A DNA stretch of 64,000 bases from Paenibacillus hexagrammi (GCF_021513275.1 NZ_CP090978.1:4726501-4790500); one strand, 5' to 3'. Shown: positions 35,039 through 44,831, counted from the first letter of the stretch. Notes: generated by a model not told the origin, from the sequence alone. Numbers and translations: made by a program.

Positions 35039-35069
35039 AAAGGCGGCTCCCCTTATTCTTGGGGAGCCG
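35037..35069 (-). terminator. Rho-independent terminator of uvrC overlapping its stop codon
   Basis: CGGCTCCCC / GGGGAGCCG with an 8-nt loop; on the reverse strand it runs into CCTTTTTACG. The uvrC stop lies in the loop. Confidence 0.8.
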
Positions 35070-37251
35070 TTGCTGTTTCACCTTGCAGTGCTTGAAGAAT
35101 GTCGCGCGCCAGCTTTTCACCAATGCCCAGAGGCTTAAAGTCTTCGACTTGAGCCTCTTTTATTTTGCGAACCGAGCCGAAATGCTTTAAGAGAGCCTTG
35201 CGCCGCTTCTCGCCGATACCGGGAATGGAATCGAGTTGGGAGACGACCATCGACTTGGCCCTTGTTTCCCTGTGGAATGTAATGGCGAAGCGATGGACTT
35301 CATCCTGAATGCGCTGAAGCAAGTAGAATTCCTGGCTGTCCCGCGCCAGCGGCACCACTTCAGCAGGATCCCCCATCATCAGCTGCGCTGTCTTATGCTT
35401 CGCGTCTTTCACTAGACCGCAGACCGGAATGAATAAACCAAGCTCATTTTCCAGCACGTCGATGGCAGCAGATATTTGGCCCTTGCCGCCGTCCACTACG
35501 ATAAGGTCCGGCATGGTAAGGTTCTCTTTAAGTACACGCTCATAACGACGGCGGATAACTTCCCGCATGGTTTCGTAGTCGTCCGGTCCTTGTACCGTCT
35601 TCACCTTATACTTTCTGTATTCCTTGCGGTCCGGTTTACCGTTTACAAAGACAACCATAGCGGACACCGGGTTCGTCCCTTGAATGTTGGAATTATCGAA
35701 GGCCTCGATGCGGCGTATGATCCCGGTACCCAGCATCCCTCCAAGGTTTTCAACAGCCTTGACAGACCTGTTCTCATCACGCTCAAGCAATCTAAATTTC
35801 TCCTCAAGCGCCATTCGGGCGTTGTCTCTGGCCATATCAACCATCTGCTTCTTGAGACCGCGCTGCGGAAAATGAACCTTCACCTTGAGCCACGATTCAA
35901 GCGCGTCGCGCACCTCCTTCTCTTCAGCTTCATTCGAAGATGCGGAAGCGCTTGTCGAGCTTGCGGCTGCACCGGCAGCGAGATTGGCGGTTTCTGCGTC
36001 CGTACTTGCAGAGGCCGGTGCCACTGCACTCGGGTCTGTCCCCATACTTGCGAAGGTAGGCACCACTGTAGTCGGCTCCGTGTCGGCACTTGCGGAGGAT
36101 GGAACCATTGCAGTCGGCTCTGCGTCGCCACTTGCGGAAGCTGGAACCACTGCAGTCGGCTCTGCGTCGCCACTTGCGGAAGCTGGAACCACTGCAGTCG
36201 GCTCTGCCTCAGTACTTATGAAAGTTGGCGACGCAACATTCGGTTCTGCCTGCACTATGTCCGGTGTGCCTGCTGTGTCCGGCATGCCAGGCAGGAAGAT
36301 CTCCTTAGGCAGCGCCGGGTTATCGCTGTATACCTGCGTCACGTAGGACATGAAGTCGTTGTACTCGTCTCCATAATAAGGGAACAGCGACACGTGCCGC
36401 TCAATCAGCTTGCCCTGCCGCATGTACTGGATGTGCACCGCCATCCAGCCTTTGTCTACGGCATAGCCGAACACATCGCGGTCGACCGCGTCGTTCGTCG
36501 TAATCTTCTGCTTCTCCATGACCGCGTCGATGTTCATGATATGATCGCGCAGCTCTTTAGCGCGCTCAAAGTTGAGCTCTTCCGCCGCGGCCTGCATCTT
36601 GGCCGTCAGCTCCTGCTTGATCTCACCATGTCCCCCGTTCAGGAAACGGGTGATCTCCTGCACCATCCGCTCGTTCGTCTCCGCGGATACTTCATATTCG
36701 CAAGGCGCCAGACACTGCCCGATATGATAGTATAGGCATACTTTATCAGGCATGGTCTTGCACTTGCGCAGCGGGTACAGCCGGTCCAGCAGCTTCTTCG
36801 TCTGCTGGGCGGCGAAGGCGTTCGGATAAGGTCCGAAATACTTGGCCTTATCCTTATAAATCCGCCGCGTGACTTCCAGACGCGGCTGCTTCTCGTTAGT
36901 AATCTTGATGTAAGGGAATGTCTTGTCATCCTTCAGAAGTACGTTATAGCGAGGATGATGCTGCTTAATCAAGTTGCATTCCAGAATCAGCGCCTCCATA
37001 TTGCTGGAGGTAATAATATATTCAAAGTCGCGGATTTCACTGACGAGCCGCTGCGTCTTCGCGCTGTGGCTGCCTGTGAAATACGAACGAACCCGATTTT
37101 TCAGAATTTTGGCCTTGCCCACATAGATAATGGTGCCTTCCCGGTTCTTCATCAAATAGCAGCCCGGCTTGTCAGGCAGCAGCGCCAGCTTGTTGCGAAT
37201 CACTTCCATGCTCCGCTCCCGGGCTTCCCGGTCCTCCATATCCATTTCCAT
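35053..37251 (-). CDS. uvrC: Excinuclease ABC subunit C with a repeat-rich insertion
   Basis: About 732 residues from ATG 37251 ([17 protein letters not shown]), which follows AGGAGG; a longer frame runs into the trxA terminator. The N-terminal GIY-YIG nuclease is intact ([32 protein letters not shown]). A Cys cluster ([21 protein letters not shown]) and the UVR motif ([15 protein letters not shown]) follow. The second nuclease domain ([31 protein letters not shown]) and the C-terminal helix-hairpin-helix pair ([20 protein letters not shown]) are complete. UvrC makes both incisions in nucleotide excision repair. Between the UVR motif and the second nuclease lies about 115 extra low-complexity residues (about 320-437) with seven 14-residue repeats; normal UvrC is about 590-610 residues. 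Confidence 0.95.
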   Translation of the reverse strand: MEMDMEDREARERSMEVIRNKLALLPDKPGCYLMKNREGTIIYVGKAKILKNRVRSYFTGSHSAKTQRLVSEIRDFEYIITSSNMEALILECNLIKQHHPRYNVLLKDDKTFPYIKITNEKQPRLEVTRRIYKDKAKYFGPYPNAFAAQQTKKLLDRLYPLRKCKTMPDKVCLYYHIGQCLAPCEYEVSAETNERMVQEITRFLNGGHGEIKQELTAKMQAAAEELNFERAKELRDHIMNIDAVMEKQKITTNDAVDRDVFGYAVDKGWMAVHIQYMRQGKLIERHVSLFPYYGDEYNDFMSYVTQVYSDNPALPKEIFLPGMPDTAGTPDIVQAEPNVASPTFISTEAEPTAVVPASASGDAEPTAVVPASASGDAEPTAMVPSSASADTEPTTVVPTFASMGTDPSAVAPASASTDAETANLAAGAAASSTSASASSNEAEEKEVRDALESWLKVKVHFPQRGLKKQMVDMARDNARMALEEKFRLLERDENRSVKAVENLGGMLGTGIIRRIEAFDNSNIQGTNPVSAMVVFVNGKPDRKEYRKYKVKTVQGPDDYETMREVIRRRYERVLKENLTMPDLIVVDGGKGQISAAIDVLENELGLFIPVCGLVKDAKHKTAQLMMGDPAEVVPLARDSQEFYLLQRIQDEVHRFAITFHRETRAKSMVVSQLDSIPGIGEKRRKALLKHFGSVRKIKEAQVEDFKPLGIGEKLARDILQALQGETATAPQE
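35956..36249 (-). repeat. 42-bp tandem coding repeats within uvrC
   Basis: Seven units of 42 bp encode the 14-residue pattern [14 protein letters not shown], two of them identical at protein level and the rest degenerate ([70 protein letters not shown]). The unit keeps frame, so the repeats can expand or contract without breaking uvrC. Confidence 0.9.
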
Positions 37252-37330
37252 CGTGACGGCCCTCCTCTCCATGTTACCTATAAACACATAACTTACGCTC
37301 TTACAGAACCTATGTTCTACTCTTTCGTAC

Positions 37331-37370
37331 AAAAAAAGCTCTTTTTCAGCATAGCAGAAAAAGAGCTTTT
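37331..37370 (-). terminator. Rho-independent terminator of trxA
   Basis: AAAAGCTCTTTTTC / GAAAAAGAGCTTTT with a 9-nt loop and flanking A and T tracts, 42 bp past the trxA stop and before the uvrC start. Confidence 0.85.
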
Positions 37371-37411
37371 CTCTCACGGCTTTTTACCTTGGATGTTGCT
37401 GTAAAAACGGT

Positions 37412-37726
37412 TTATTGATGACGGCTGACTACGTTCTTCAGAGCATCCTTGGACTGGAAGCCAACGACTTTATCAACTGGCTGGCCATCTTTGAATACGA
37501 TCAGTGTAGGAATACTCATAACGCCAAAACGAGCTGCGGATTCCGGATTGTCATCGACGTTCACCTTTGCAATTTTCAAAGCTTCAACTTCTTTATCCAA
37601 TTCCTCAAGAACAGGTGCAATCATTTTGCAAGGTCCGCACCAAGGCGCCCAAAAGTCCACAAGGACAGTACCTTCTCCTTCAACTTCCGCTTTAAAGCTT
37701 TGGTCCGAAACATTCACAATTGCCAT
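37412..37726 (-). CDS. trxA: Thioredoxin
   Basis: A 104-residue thioredoxin starting MAIVNVSDQSF at 37726 after GAAGGAGG. The redox site is FWAPWCGPCKMIAPV, with the buried Asp in VLVDFWA and cis-Pro in SIPTLIVFKDG. It is a general disulfide reductase in the cytosol. A terminator separates it from uvrC, so it appears to be its own unit. Confidence 0.97.
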   Translation of the reverse strand: MAIVNVSDQSFKAEVEGEGTVLVDFWAPWCGPCKMIAPVLEELDKEVEALKIAKVNVDDNPESAARFGVMSIPTLIVFKDGQPVDKVVGFQSKDALKNVVSRHQ

Positions 37727-37868
37727 GATCGTTTCCTCCTTCATAAAATCAAAAATTTATAGCATCAAGTAGATTTCTACTGTGCGTCAACATGTAAAGT
37801 ATACCACAGAACAAGCCCTTTTCAATCAAACGCAGGGGGAGTGAATAGCTGCCATCCAGGTCCATCCA

Positions 37869-38243
37869 CTAAGGAGTGTGCTCCTCCGGCAGTACTTTTT
37901 GCTGCTGAATATAAGCAATACGGTCCTGTAAATTAGCTTGGATGAGCTTAAGCGTCTCCATCTGCTTTTCCACATCGCGAAGCTTCTCTGTGTAGAGGGG
38001 CAGCAAATCGTCACACTGTGATTCCTGGTGCTTCATGACGCAATTCAGAAAGCCTTCGATCTGCTCGGTCGAGAAACCGAGACTCAGATAAAATTGAATC
38101 GTCTTCACCCGCTCCACCGCCATCTGGTTAAACACCCGGTAGCCATTGTCCTGCCTCACCGTTGCAATCAGACCTTTTTGCTCGTAATAGCGCAGGGAAC
38201 GGATGCTAGCGCCGGTAAGCTTCGACAACTCACTGATCCGCAT
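37869..38243 (-). CDS. MerR family transcriptional regulator
   Basis: About 124 residues from ATG 38243 (MRISELSKLTGASIRSLRYY), with GTG alternatives 9-12 nt upstream. The MerR winged HTH (TGASIRSLRYYEQKGLI, YRVFNQMAVERVKTIQFYLS) is followed by a dimerising coiled coil (KLRDVEKQMETLKLIQANLQ). There is no clear metal-binding Cys set; CVMKHQESQCDD holds two cysteines. It stands alone with a 12-bp palindrome in its upstream region, so it may act on its own promoter. The effector is unknown. Confidence 0.9.
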   Translation of the reverse strand: MRISELSKLTGASIRSLRYYEQKGLIATVRQDNGYRVFNQMAVERVKTIQFYLSLGFSTEQIEGFLNCVMKHQESQCDDLLPLYTEKLRDVEKQMETLKLIQANLQDRIAYIQQQKVLPEEHTP

Positions 38244-38270
38244 CGTATTCACCACTCATTTCTTGTATAC

Positions 38271-38282
38271 ACTTGATCAAGT
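38271..38282. promoter_or_regulatory. Putative MerR operator
   Basis: ACTTGATCAAGT is a perfect 12-bp palindrome 28 bp upstream of the merR start, next to TATACA and TTTACA elements on the reverse strand. MerR proteins bind between the promoter elements. This assignment is inferred. Confidence 0.45.
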
Positions 38283-38473
38283 AATGCTATTGTAAACCAT
38301 AACACTAATGTCACAGTCAAGCACTTTTTTCATGATTCTTAAAATTAAGGATCAAAACCCATATTCGTTTGCACAATTGTCACTTCGTAAATCTTTACAA
38401 CATTCTGCGTGATTGGGTATACTAAAGTTTAGGTTACTAACTAGCAAGCTAATGAACGGCAGGGGGTACTGAA

Positions 38474-38621
38474 ATGAGCGATCCTAAACATCCTGAGCTT
38501 CACGTTTATGAAGAACCGCGTAACGACTCTTTGGATGTCGGCATGGGCTTCGGCATATTTTTTCGGAGTTCTGTTCGTTGTAGCGGTTATTGCGACTGTC
38601 ATTCAAGTGATGACACGCTAA
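38474..38621 (+). CDS. Small membrane protein (about 48 residues), single-base frameshift
   Basis: ATG at 38474 follows AGGGGGTACTGAA. The frame reads MSDPKHPELHVYEEPRNDSL, then at a T6 run (38558-38563) passes into a Cys-rich tail. With five T it continues GMGFGIFFGVLFVVAVIATV and ends QVMTR at 38621, a single-helix membrane protein. That reading ends just before a strong terminator and makes better sense. Short acidic one-helix proteins like this recur in Paenibacillus. The function is unknown. Confidence 0.6.
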
Positions 38622-38635
38622 TGTACACAGGTTGA

Positions 38636-38672
38636 AGAACCGCTTCGTGTTTCATGCGAAGCGGTTCTTTTT
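38636..38672 (+). terminator. Rho-independent terminator after the small membrane protein gene
   Basis: AGAACCGCTTCG / CGAAGCGGTTCT with a 9-nt loop, then TTTTTC. A direct repeat of TGGTTCTACCACCA follows twice (near 38675 and 38699). Confidence 0.9.
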
Positions 38673-38739
38673 CATTGGTTCTACCACCATTTTTCAATGG
38701 TTCTACCACCAAAATCAGTCCTAAGGAGCTGTTTCCTCC

Positions 38740-39744
38740 ATGATTCACGTAAATAATGCCAGACAGCAGATGCTCGATTATATATCAATCACACCAGAGG
38801 ATCTAGCCCTTTTGAAAAGCAAGGAAGAGGAATTTAAGCATATCGTCAATCAACTGGTGGACGAGCTGTATAACGACATCATGAAATGGCCGAAGCTGCG
38901 AGACATCATTGAAAAGCACAGTACTCTAGAGCGATTAAAAGAGACGCAGCGTTGGTATTTTCTATCCATGGCTTCCGGTACAATTGATGAAGAATATATC
39001 ACCAGAAGGCTGCATATCGGCAAAATCCATTCTCGAATCGGGCTTACAACCGATTGGTATTTGGGTACTTATCTGAAGTACACCGATTTGGCCTCACGCC
39101 ACTTTGCGGCATTAATGCCAACCGACTGGACAACTGTACTTGCCTCCCTTAGCAAATTATTTAATTTGGATTCCCAGCTGGTGCTGGAGGCTTATGAGCA
39201 GGACGAACAAGCTAAGCTGCAAAATCTCGCGGATGAGCAGCAGTCGGTCCTAAGCACAATCAGCAGAGCCGTCCAGGATCTCGCTTCCATGATGGTAGAA
39301 TTGAACGGCAGCAGCCAATCTGTAGCGGAGACGGCCATTCAGACTGCAGAATCTCAGGAACAGTCCAATCAGCGCATCGATGAGCTTCACCGAGAAATCA
39401 AAGACATCGAGAAAATGGGCTCTATTATGAAGGAAATTTCCGATCAAACCCATCTCCTCGGCTTGAACGCAGCTATCGAAGCAGCGCGCTCCGGCGAGCA
39501 CGGACGAGGCTTTGAGGTTGTAGCCAATGAGGTGCGCAAATTAGCTTCCCACTCGCGGGAATCGCTGGATCAAATCCAATCCAAGCTGAAAATGATTTCG
39601 CAAAAGCTGGAGCAGGTCAAGCAGGGATCGATGGAAACGACGGCTTACGCGCGGACGCAAGCTGCCAGCGCCGAGGAGCTGACCTCGTTTGTGCAAATGA
39701 TCGAGAACGTGACTGACGAACTGGAGCAATTGAAAAAGAATTAA
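38740..39744 (+). CDS. Globin-coupled methyl-accepting chemotaxis protein (HemAT-like)
   Basis: A 334-residue soluble protein with no membrane segment. Residues 1-165 form a protoglobin sensor ([41 protein letters not shown], where His of [11 protein letters not shown] is the expected proximal haem ligand). Residues about 180-330 hold an MCP signalling hairpin with the conserved tip [27 protein letters not shown] written in part: [19 protein letters not shown]. It is thus a cytosolic oxygen sensor that signals to CheA. The signalling part is short compared with B. subtilis HemAT. It is a single-gene unit ended by a bidirectional terminator. Confidence 0.88.
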   Translation: MIHVNNARQQMLDYISITPEDLALLKSKEEEFKHIVNQLVDELYNDIMKWPKLRDIIEKHSTLERLKETQRWYFLSMASGTIDEEYITRRLHIGKIHSRIGLTTDWYLGTYLKYTDLASRHFAALMPTDWTTVLASLSKLFNLDSQLVLEAYEQDEQAKLQNLADEQQSVLSTISRAVQDLASMMVELNGSSQSVAETAIQTAESQEQSNQRIDELHREIKDIEKMGSIMKEISDQTHLLGLNAAIEAARSGEHGRGFEVVANEVRKLASHSRESLDQIQSKLKMISQKLEQVKQGSMETTAYARTQAASAEELTSFVQMIENVTDELEQLKKN

Positions 39745-39847
39745 CGTTGCAGCTGAGATAAACGGCTTCGTCGTCCTTAAAAGACGAGCGCGTTTGTCAA
39801 GGTTGATGCGAAGCAAAAGTATACAACTTACACTTTCTTATCTACAC

Positions 39848-39904
39848 AAAAAGGCTGAAGCCGCAGCATGACCTTACAGGTTACGCGCTCTTCAGCCTTT
39901 TTTT
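39848..39904. terminator. Bidirectional terminator between chemoreceptor and dnaI
   Basis: AAAAAGGCTGAAG pairs with CTTCAGCCTTTTT around a long partly paired loop. A and T tracts flank both sides, serving the two convergent genes. Confidence 0.8.
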
Positions 39905-39920
39905 CATAGCCGTATTATGG

Positions 39921-40874
39921 TTATGCTAGCCCCCGCTTGTTGGCTCCGTTCACGGAAACAACATCTACGAATGGACGGATTCGGTCCATGATCCTCTGAC
40001 CTTTAAACTCCTCGTCTCCATCCTTGTTGGTGAATCCGAAATGCTTCTCGAGACCGGTCATCTCATAATTCGATGTAAAGAATGTGGGCTTCCTATTCAT
40101 CCGGTAGTTCAAAATAGCTCCAATGACATGATCTCTCAGCCATGGGTTCAAATTCTCCGCTCCAATATCGTCAAAAACTAGCAGGTCCGTTTCCTTCAAC
40201 AGGTCTATCGTCTCCTTCAGCTTCTGCGGTTCTTGGAACATACCTTTGAGATCCTCCGCAAAATCAGGCATATATACGATAGCTCCGGTCATGCCTACTT
40301 TAGCTAGCTGGTACAGCATGTAGCACATGAGGAATGTCTTGCCGGTTCCGAACGGTCCTGACAGGTACAAGCCTTTGTTCTGCAAGCCTTCCTCGATGGT
40401 CAAATTCACGTAATCGTTGATTTGCATCACAGCCTTAGCTCTGACCAGATCCGTCTCCAAAATATCCTCGAACGAATAATTCCTTGAAATCATACGGGGA
40501 TCGACATGGAAGGTGCGAATCCGGCTGCTGATCGCATCTTGAAGCTGTTTCGCGCTAAATTTTTTACATGCCACTTTCTCTTCGTGAATATAGGTAAAGC
40601 CGCTGACTGCTTCCGCCGTAAGCATGGTATAGTGGCCTGTCATATCGTTCGGACAACGCTCCAAGCCCGGACAATCGGAACAAACCTTGTACTCGGTCAC
40701 ATACTGGTACAGCTTGTTCATATTGATTTTCACAGCGTGATCATCGATAAACGGATATTTCTGGCGAAATTTCAGTATCAATGGATCTTCCATAACACCT
40801 TGAATTTTCGCTTCGGCCTTTCTTCTCCACTCTGATTCCGGCAGTGACCGCAGCAATTGGGAAAGGGATTCCAT
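39921..40874 (-). CDS. dnaI: Primosomal protein DnaI (helicase loader)
   Basis: About 317 residues from ATG 40874 (MESLSQLLRSLPESEW) after GGGAGG. The N-terminal zinc-binding domain has CSDCPGLERC and the later CKKF. The AAA+ domain has Walker A GPFGTGKTFLM, Walker B LLVFDDIGAEN and a sensor-1 segment PTFFTSNY. DnaI loads the replicative helicase DnaC during initiation and restart. It directly follows dnaB, as in Bacillus, with a short gap. Confidence 0.95.
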   Translation of the reverse strand: MESLSQLLRSLPESEWRRKAEAKIQGVMEDPLILKFRQKYPFIDDHAVKINMNKLYQYVTEYKVCSDCPGLERCPNDMTGHYTMLTAEAVSGFTYIHEEKVACKKFSAKQLQDAISSRIRTFHVDPRMISRNYSFEDILETDLVRAKAVMQINDYVNLTIEEGLQNKGLYLSGPFGTGKTFLMCYMLYQLAKVGMTGAIVYMPDFAEDLKGMFQEPQKLKETIDLLKETDLLVFDDIGAENLNPWLRDHVIGAILNYRMNRKPTFFTSNYEMTGLEKHFGFTNKDGDEEFKGQRIMDRIRPFVDVVSVNGANKRGLA

Positions 40875-40932
40875 GGTCTGCACCTCCCTGATCTTCAAAT
40901 CTTAGCGCTTGAACTTCGAACTTCAGCTTCAA

Positions 40933-42474
40933 TTAGCTCTTGCGATTGAAACGTTCATCCAGCTTCTTTGCCATTCTTCTGGCGGCTTCCAGCTCTTCGG
41001 CTGTAATCGTAGGTGAGGCAACAGCCTCCGTATCATGCACAACAATCGGAATTTGCGGCTTCTGCTGCTTGCCTTGGCGTCCTCTCGTTGCCGATCCGCC
41101 GCCCGCTTTAGCCGCTTCTACCTTGGATGCCGCTTTCTGCTTAAAGCGAATTTTTTCGCGTACGTATTCGACCGCCTGTTCATAGGTCAAAACTTGCTTG
41201 CCTAGCATATCCGAGGCTACCGCTTCGATGGACGATCTGGCCCAGGAGCGCCGGTCAATATGCAGGAAGTGAATCAGTACGTTAATCACTTCTTCCTTAA
41301 GCTTGTAATTCAAGTCAATTTTCTCAAAAATATTAAGTACCCCGTCCGGGATCGAACCTTGCGTGAAAAACATTCGCAGTACAGCGATATAAGGCTCGTT
41401 ACGTAAAATATAATTGTACTGGTGATCGGTACACTCGCCGCGCAGCAGCTGCGGCACCTCCAGATAGTACTGCATTTCCACAGGGCGTTCCGTACCGCTG
41501 TCAGGCTCCGCTGCTCCTTCGCTATACATAGATTCCTCGATCTTAGCAAAGGACCTCTCGCGTTCCTCACCGCGCTTCTTGCTCTGACGGTAGAACAGAT
41601 TAGCGCTGTATTGCAGTCGATCCATCTCCAGCTCCCCGTCTTCCGTAAAAGTACCGTCCTCATCCAGCAAACGGCATATTTCCTGCAAGGCCAAGTTATA
41701 CTTCTTAGCAACCATATTTATGGCAGCCAATTGGTCCGGCTTATGCTTGAGCGCTTCTACGTAAACACGGTTGCTTGCTCCTCTGGGAAATCGGGTAATA
41801 ATATCCGAGTACTGAAATCCCCTCGTCGTTACATCAAGACGGCCTTCTCCTTGTTTGGATGCAGAGGCTTCATATAAAGCCTGTTCCAGCTCATAATCGA
41901 TCACTTGTGTGTTCAATCGGAATAAATCATAGAAAGGCACCGACAAGTTCTCTCCGGCTGCCTCCTTGCATTCTTCCGGCTCTTCGGCAAGGAGCTCCTC
42001 TCGCAGCGAAAGGACCATATATTTGCCTACCTTATCTCGCAGGAGCAAGGTGAAATGCTGGTTACGAAAAAATTCATTCGGCCCAAGCGGCTGAAACAAT
42101 GTATATTCAAATATATAATCTTCTTCGCCCGGTAAAAATTTACGCATCGTCTGAAGCAAACCGATCGCTTCTAGCTTGGACGACTGCTCAATAAAGAACT
42201 TTCTCCCCCGCTCCCCTTGCTCCAGCTCCAGCAGCAGGAATAGCTTACGCTGCTGCTCCAAGGCCGAGTAGCCTACCCGATCGGATCCAATCTGCTGATA
42301 GAGAGCGTGATAGAGGCTCAAGGCAAAACCGCCTATCATCGGCTGGTACATCATCGTAAGCATTTTATAATCGATACTGCTTAAAGAGAAATCACGGCTA
42401 ACACAAAATCGGTGATTCTCCGTAAAATGCAGCATATTCGTCATTCGCATTCTCGCAATCGCCCCATCCTGCAT
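40933..42474 (-). CDS. dnaB: Replication initiation and membrane attachment protein DnaB
   Basis: A 513-residue Gram-positive DnaB (not the helicase). The N-terminal DnaB domain runs from about 10 (MLHFTENHRFCVSRDFSLSS) to 230. A DnaB_2/DnaD-like region follows, with the YxxxIxxW-type replaced here by INVLIHFLHIDRRSWARSS, then a basic tail (KAGGGSATRGRQGKQQK). It works with DnaD and DnaI in helicase loading and origin-membrane attachment. It is intact and heads the dnaB-dnaI pair. Several near N-terminal ATGs exist; MRMTNMLHFTE or MLHFTE are also possible starts. Confidence 0.9.
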   Translation of the reverse strand: MQDGAIARMRMTNMLHFTENHRFCVSRDFSLSSIDYKMLTMMYQPMIGGFALSLYHALYQQIGSDRVGYSALEQQRKLFLLLELEQGERGRKFFIEQSSKLEAIGLLQTMRKFLPGEEDYIFEYTLFQPLGPNEFFRNQHFTLLLRDKVGKYMVLSLREELLAEEPEECKEAAGENLSVPFYDLFRLNTQVIDYELEQALYEASASKQGEGRLDVTTRGFQYSDIITRFPRGASNRVYVEALKHKPDQLAAINMVAKKYNLALQEICRLLDEDGTFTEDGELEMDRLQYSANLFYRQSKKRGEERERSFAKIEESMYSEGAAEPDSGTERPVEMQYYLEVPQLLRGECTDHQYNYILRNEPYIAVLRMFFTQGSIPDGVLNIFEKIDLNYKLKEEVINVLIHFLHIDRRSWARSSIEAVASDMLGKQVLTYEQAVEYVREKIRFKQKAASKVEAAKAGGGSATRGRQGKQQKPQIPIVVHDTEAVASPTITAEELEAARRMAKKLDERFNRKS

Positions 42475-42589
42475 TCATCCGATTCTAGTATCTCTAGCCG
42501 GTTCGGCCATACTCTATCAGTCTACCACAAAAATCGACACGCTTGGAGTGTTCGAGGGAAAGATATATTTTCCTTCTTACGTGTAGCTA

Positions 42590-42616
42590 ACAAAAATAAG
42601 CCTCCCGTGGGAGGCT
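42590..42616 (-). terminator. Rho-independent terminator of the alpha/beta hydrolase gene
   Basis: On the reverse strand AGCCTCCC/GGGAGGCT with a 2-3 nt loop then TATTTTTG, 10 bp past the hydrolase stop. Confidence 0.8.
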
Positions 42617-42625
42617 CACAATATC

Positions 42626-43501
42626 TTATTGAAGAGGCAAACCCTGTATATCCTCATCATGGCTGTACATCGCCGGGTTCAGCTTTTTAGCAATCTCAAG
42701 ATCAAGCTTTACCCGCTCGGTTTCCCTATCATTCAAGCTCTCCACCCACAAGCGGATCAGATCGTTCATCCGATATGGGTTCTTGATCGGAACCTGATGC
42801 GGGGCGTCCTTGATAAAGTAGAGCGAGCTGTTGGGAAGCTTATCGTGAAGAAGATGCGCATATCGACTGAAGCTCGTGTCCTTCTGGCCGTATATAAGCA
42901 AAGTAGGCTGGTCAATGTATTTTAAACGATCCGTACAGTTGTATCTCATGGAGTACGCATAATATTGCTGCGCATTAGCCCGTTCTCCCCGGAGTGCGCT
43001 GCCATACAAATTTTGATAGGTAAGCTCCATGTCGGCATTACCGATCGAGACGGCTCTTGCGAGCAGCTTGTGTAGAATTTGATTTCTTTCCATTTGAGCC
43101 GCTAACCATATTCTGCTCTTGTTATAAGTGTCATTGACTTCCGACATACCGCTCACAATAATGCCGCCTATGAATTGCTTCGGGTAAGCAAGCAGGGCTT
43201 CCAGAGCAATAGAACCGCCTGTCGAGTATCCGCAAACATAAGCTTCCTTGATATCCAGGTAATTCATTAATTGCCGCATATCCTCTACGATCAACGAGTA
43301 TGTAAAGGTCCGCTCAGACGGATTACTGAGGCCATGCCCCCTAATATCGAAGGTAATAACCCGAAATTCATCCGAGAGCTGCGCTTTCTGATAGTTGAAC
43401 GTTTGTGAAGTCATGAGGGGGGGGTGGATAAATATGATGGGAATTCCTTTTCCCGTTGAATGATAGTGCAGTGAGGTTCCGTTAACATGAGCAAAAGGCA
43501 A
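42626..43501 (-). CDS. Alpha/beta fold hydrolase
   Basis: A 291-residue cytosolic hydrolase starting at TTG after GGAGGAG. It has the oxyanion-hole strand PIIFIHPPLM, FDIRGHGLSN, the nucleophile elbow GYSTGG, an Asp in LLIYGQKDTSFS and the catalytic His in IKDAPHQVPI. These fit the alpha/beta hydrolase catalytic triad. HPPL in place of the usual HGxx is slightly unusual. The substrate is unknown. It is its own unit between dnaB and yuiB. Confidence 0.9.
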   Translation of the reverse strand: MPFAHVNGTSLHYHSTGKGIPIIFIHPPLMTSQTFNYQKAQLSDEFRVITFDIRGHGLSNPSERTFTYSLIVEDMRQLMNYLDIKEAYVCGYSTGGSIALEALLAYPKQFIGGIIVSGMSEVNDTYNKSRIWLAAQMERNQILHKLLARAVSIGNADMELTYQNLYGSALRGERANAQQYYAYSMRYNCTDRLKYIDQPTLLIYGQKDTSFSRYAHLLHDKLPNSSLYFIKDAPHQVPIKNPYRMNDLIRLWVESLNDRETERVKLDLEIAKKLNPAMYSHDEDIQGLPLQ

Positions 43502-43582
43502 AGTTCTCTCCTCCGGATGATCAAATTCATTCTCATCATAGAGTGACCACTTTTGCCTTTTTTATGTGAAGCTGTTATGTAA

Positions 43583-43867
43583 TTAAAACATCTTGAAGCC
43601 TTTAAGCCGCAGCGCCTTAATCGCCGATCCGCTCAGCACCGCGCCAATCAAACCGCCCACAGCCGGAACATAATCAACGATTGTGAATCCGGTATTATCC
43701 GACAAAAAGGATGCCGTCCCTAACGTGCCATAAATAATCACACCAATAATTAAGGCTATATAAGCATAGAGAGGGAACCAAGTCGTCTTCATGAGCATAT
43801 TCAAAATAAAGCCAAGTCCAAAAAAGAGAACCAACATTAGGACTGTAGCAATAACCATTTGCAGCAA
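43583..43867 (-). CDS. yuiB: YuiB-like small membrane protein
   Basis: A 94-residue protein with three hydrophobic segments (MVIATVLMLVLFFGLGFIL, LYAYIALIIGVIIYGTL, YVPAVGGLIGAVLSGSA). Start TTG has GGAGG nine nt upstream. Length and pattern match Bacillus YuiB, a conserved protein often near the NDH-2 gene yumB; the NADH dehydrogenase lies 1.5 kb away. The function is unknown. Confidence 0.75.
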   Translation of the reverse strand: MLQMVIATVLMLVLFFGLGFILNMLMKTTWFPLYAYIALIIGVIIYGTLGTASFLSDNTGFTIVDYVPAVGGLIGAVLSGSAIKALRLKGFKMF

Positions 43868-44070
43868 AGCTATCTACCTCCATTTTTGAAAGCTATCTTA
43901 CAATCAATCGTTACGGTTTCCTTTCATATTGTAATCTATCTGTCAAGTGAAGGTAAAGTGTACACATCATGAACATTTACCGCTTCACCCTTTGTCCATT
44001 TGCCCTTTGTCCAGAGATTGGATACAATGTAGGGGACTAATGCCGTGATATTTTAGGAGGAATTTAATTC

Positions 44071-44816
44071 ATGAGTGAAGCAGTACAAACATTAGAAGGC
44101 TGGTATGCGCTGCACGACTTCCGACTGATCGATTGGAACGCTTGAAAGCTGCAACTCCTCAGCAGCGGAAAATCGCTTTGGACGAGCTGCAATCCTTCTT
44201 ATCCGACTGGCAGCAAATCGAGAATGACAAACTCGGCAGCACAGCTGTATATAGCATTGTCGGCCAAAAGGCTGATTTCGTATTCATGCAGCTTCGTGAA
44301 ACTTTAGAAGAACTCAACGAAGTGGAAACAGCATTTAACAAATCTGCTTTTGCTGAATTTACAATACCTGTATATTCCTATGTATCCATTGTCGAACTCA
44401 GCAGCTACCTAGCAAAGCCAGGCATCGATCCTTCGCAGGACCCAGAGCTGCAAGCACGTCTGAAGCCCGCTTTGCCTAAGGCCAAGCACATCTGCTTCTA
44501 TCCGATGAACAAACGTCGCGACGGAGGCGACAACTGGTACATGCTGAGCGCGGATGAGCGCAAAACGATGATGCGTTCCCACGGAATGATCGGTCGTGGC
44601 TATGCAGGGAAGGTTAAACAGATTATTACCGGCTCCGTAGGCCTGGACGACTGGGAATGGGGCGTTACACTTTTCGCGGACGACGCGCTTCAATTCAAGA
44701 AGCTGGTGTACGAGATGCGCTTTGATGAAGTCAGCGCCCGTTATGGCGAGTTCGGTGATTTCTACGTAGGCAACCTGCTTACGCCAGAGAAATTCGACAA
44801 CCTCCTTCGCCTCTAA
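44071..44816 (+). CDS. hemQ: Coproheme decarboxylase HemQ, single-base frameshift
   Basis: ATG at 44071 follows AGGAGG and reads [24 protein letters not shown], then stops at TGA (44143-44145). The remaining 227 residues lie in another frame (from [20 protein letters not shown]). One more G at 44144 gives [13 protein letters not shown], the normal HemQ start, and a 248-residue protein. Key elements are [17 protein letters not shown] (catalytic Tyr), [34 protein letters not shown] (proximal His) and [13 protein letters not shown]. HemQ converts coproheme to haem b in Gram-positives. The gene is essential for haem, so a base-call error is the likely cause. Confidence 0.94.
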
Positions 44817-44831
44817 TTCCACACAACGTCA

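Noticed and set aside
35956..36249. The regular repeats looked at first like a CRISPR array
   Set aside because: Units are contiguous 42-bp coding repeats in frame within uvrC, with no unique spacers and no cas genes.
35476..36735. A 419-codon open frame on the plus strand opposite uvrC
   Set aside because: It is the antisense of an intact uvrC gene. Its Cys/His-rich text comes from reading the repeat codons backwards, and it has no ribosome site.
37252..37377. Longer uvrC N-terminus
   Set aside because: It runs through the uvrC ribosome site and into the trxA terminator hairpin.
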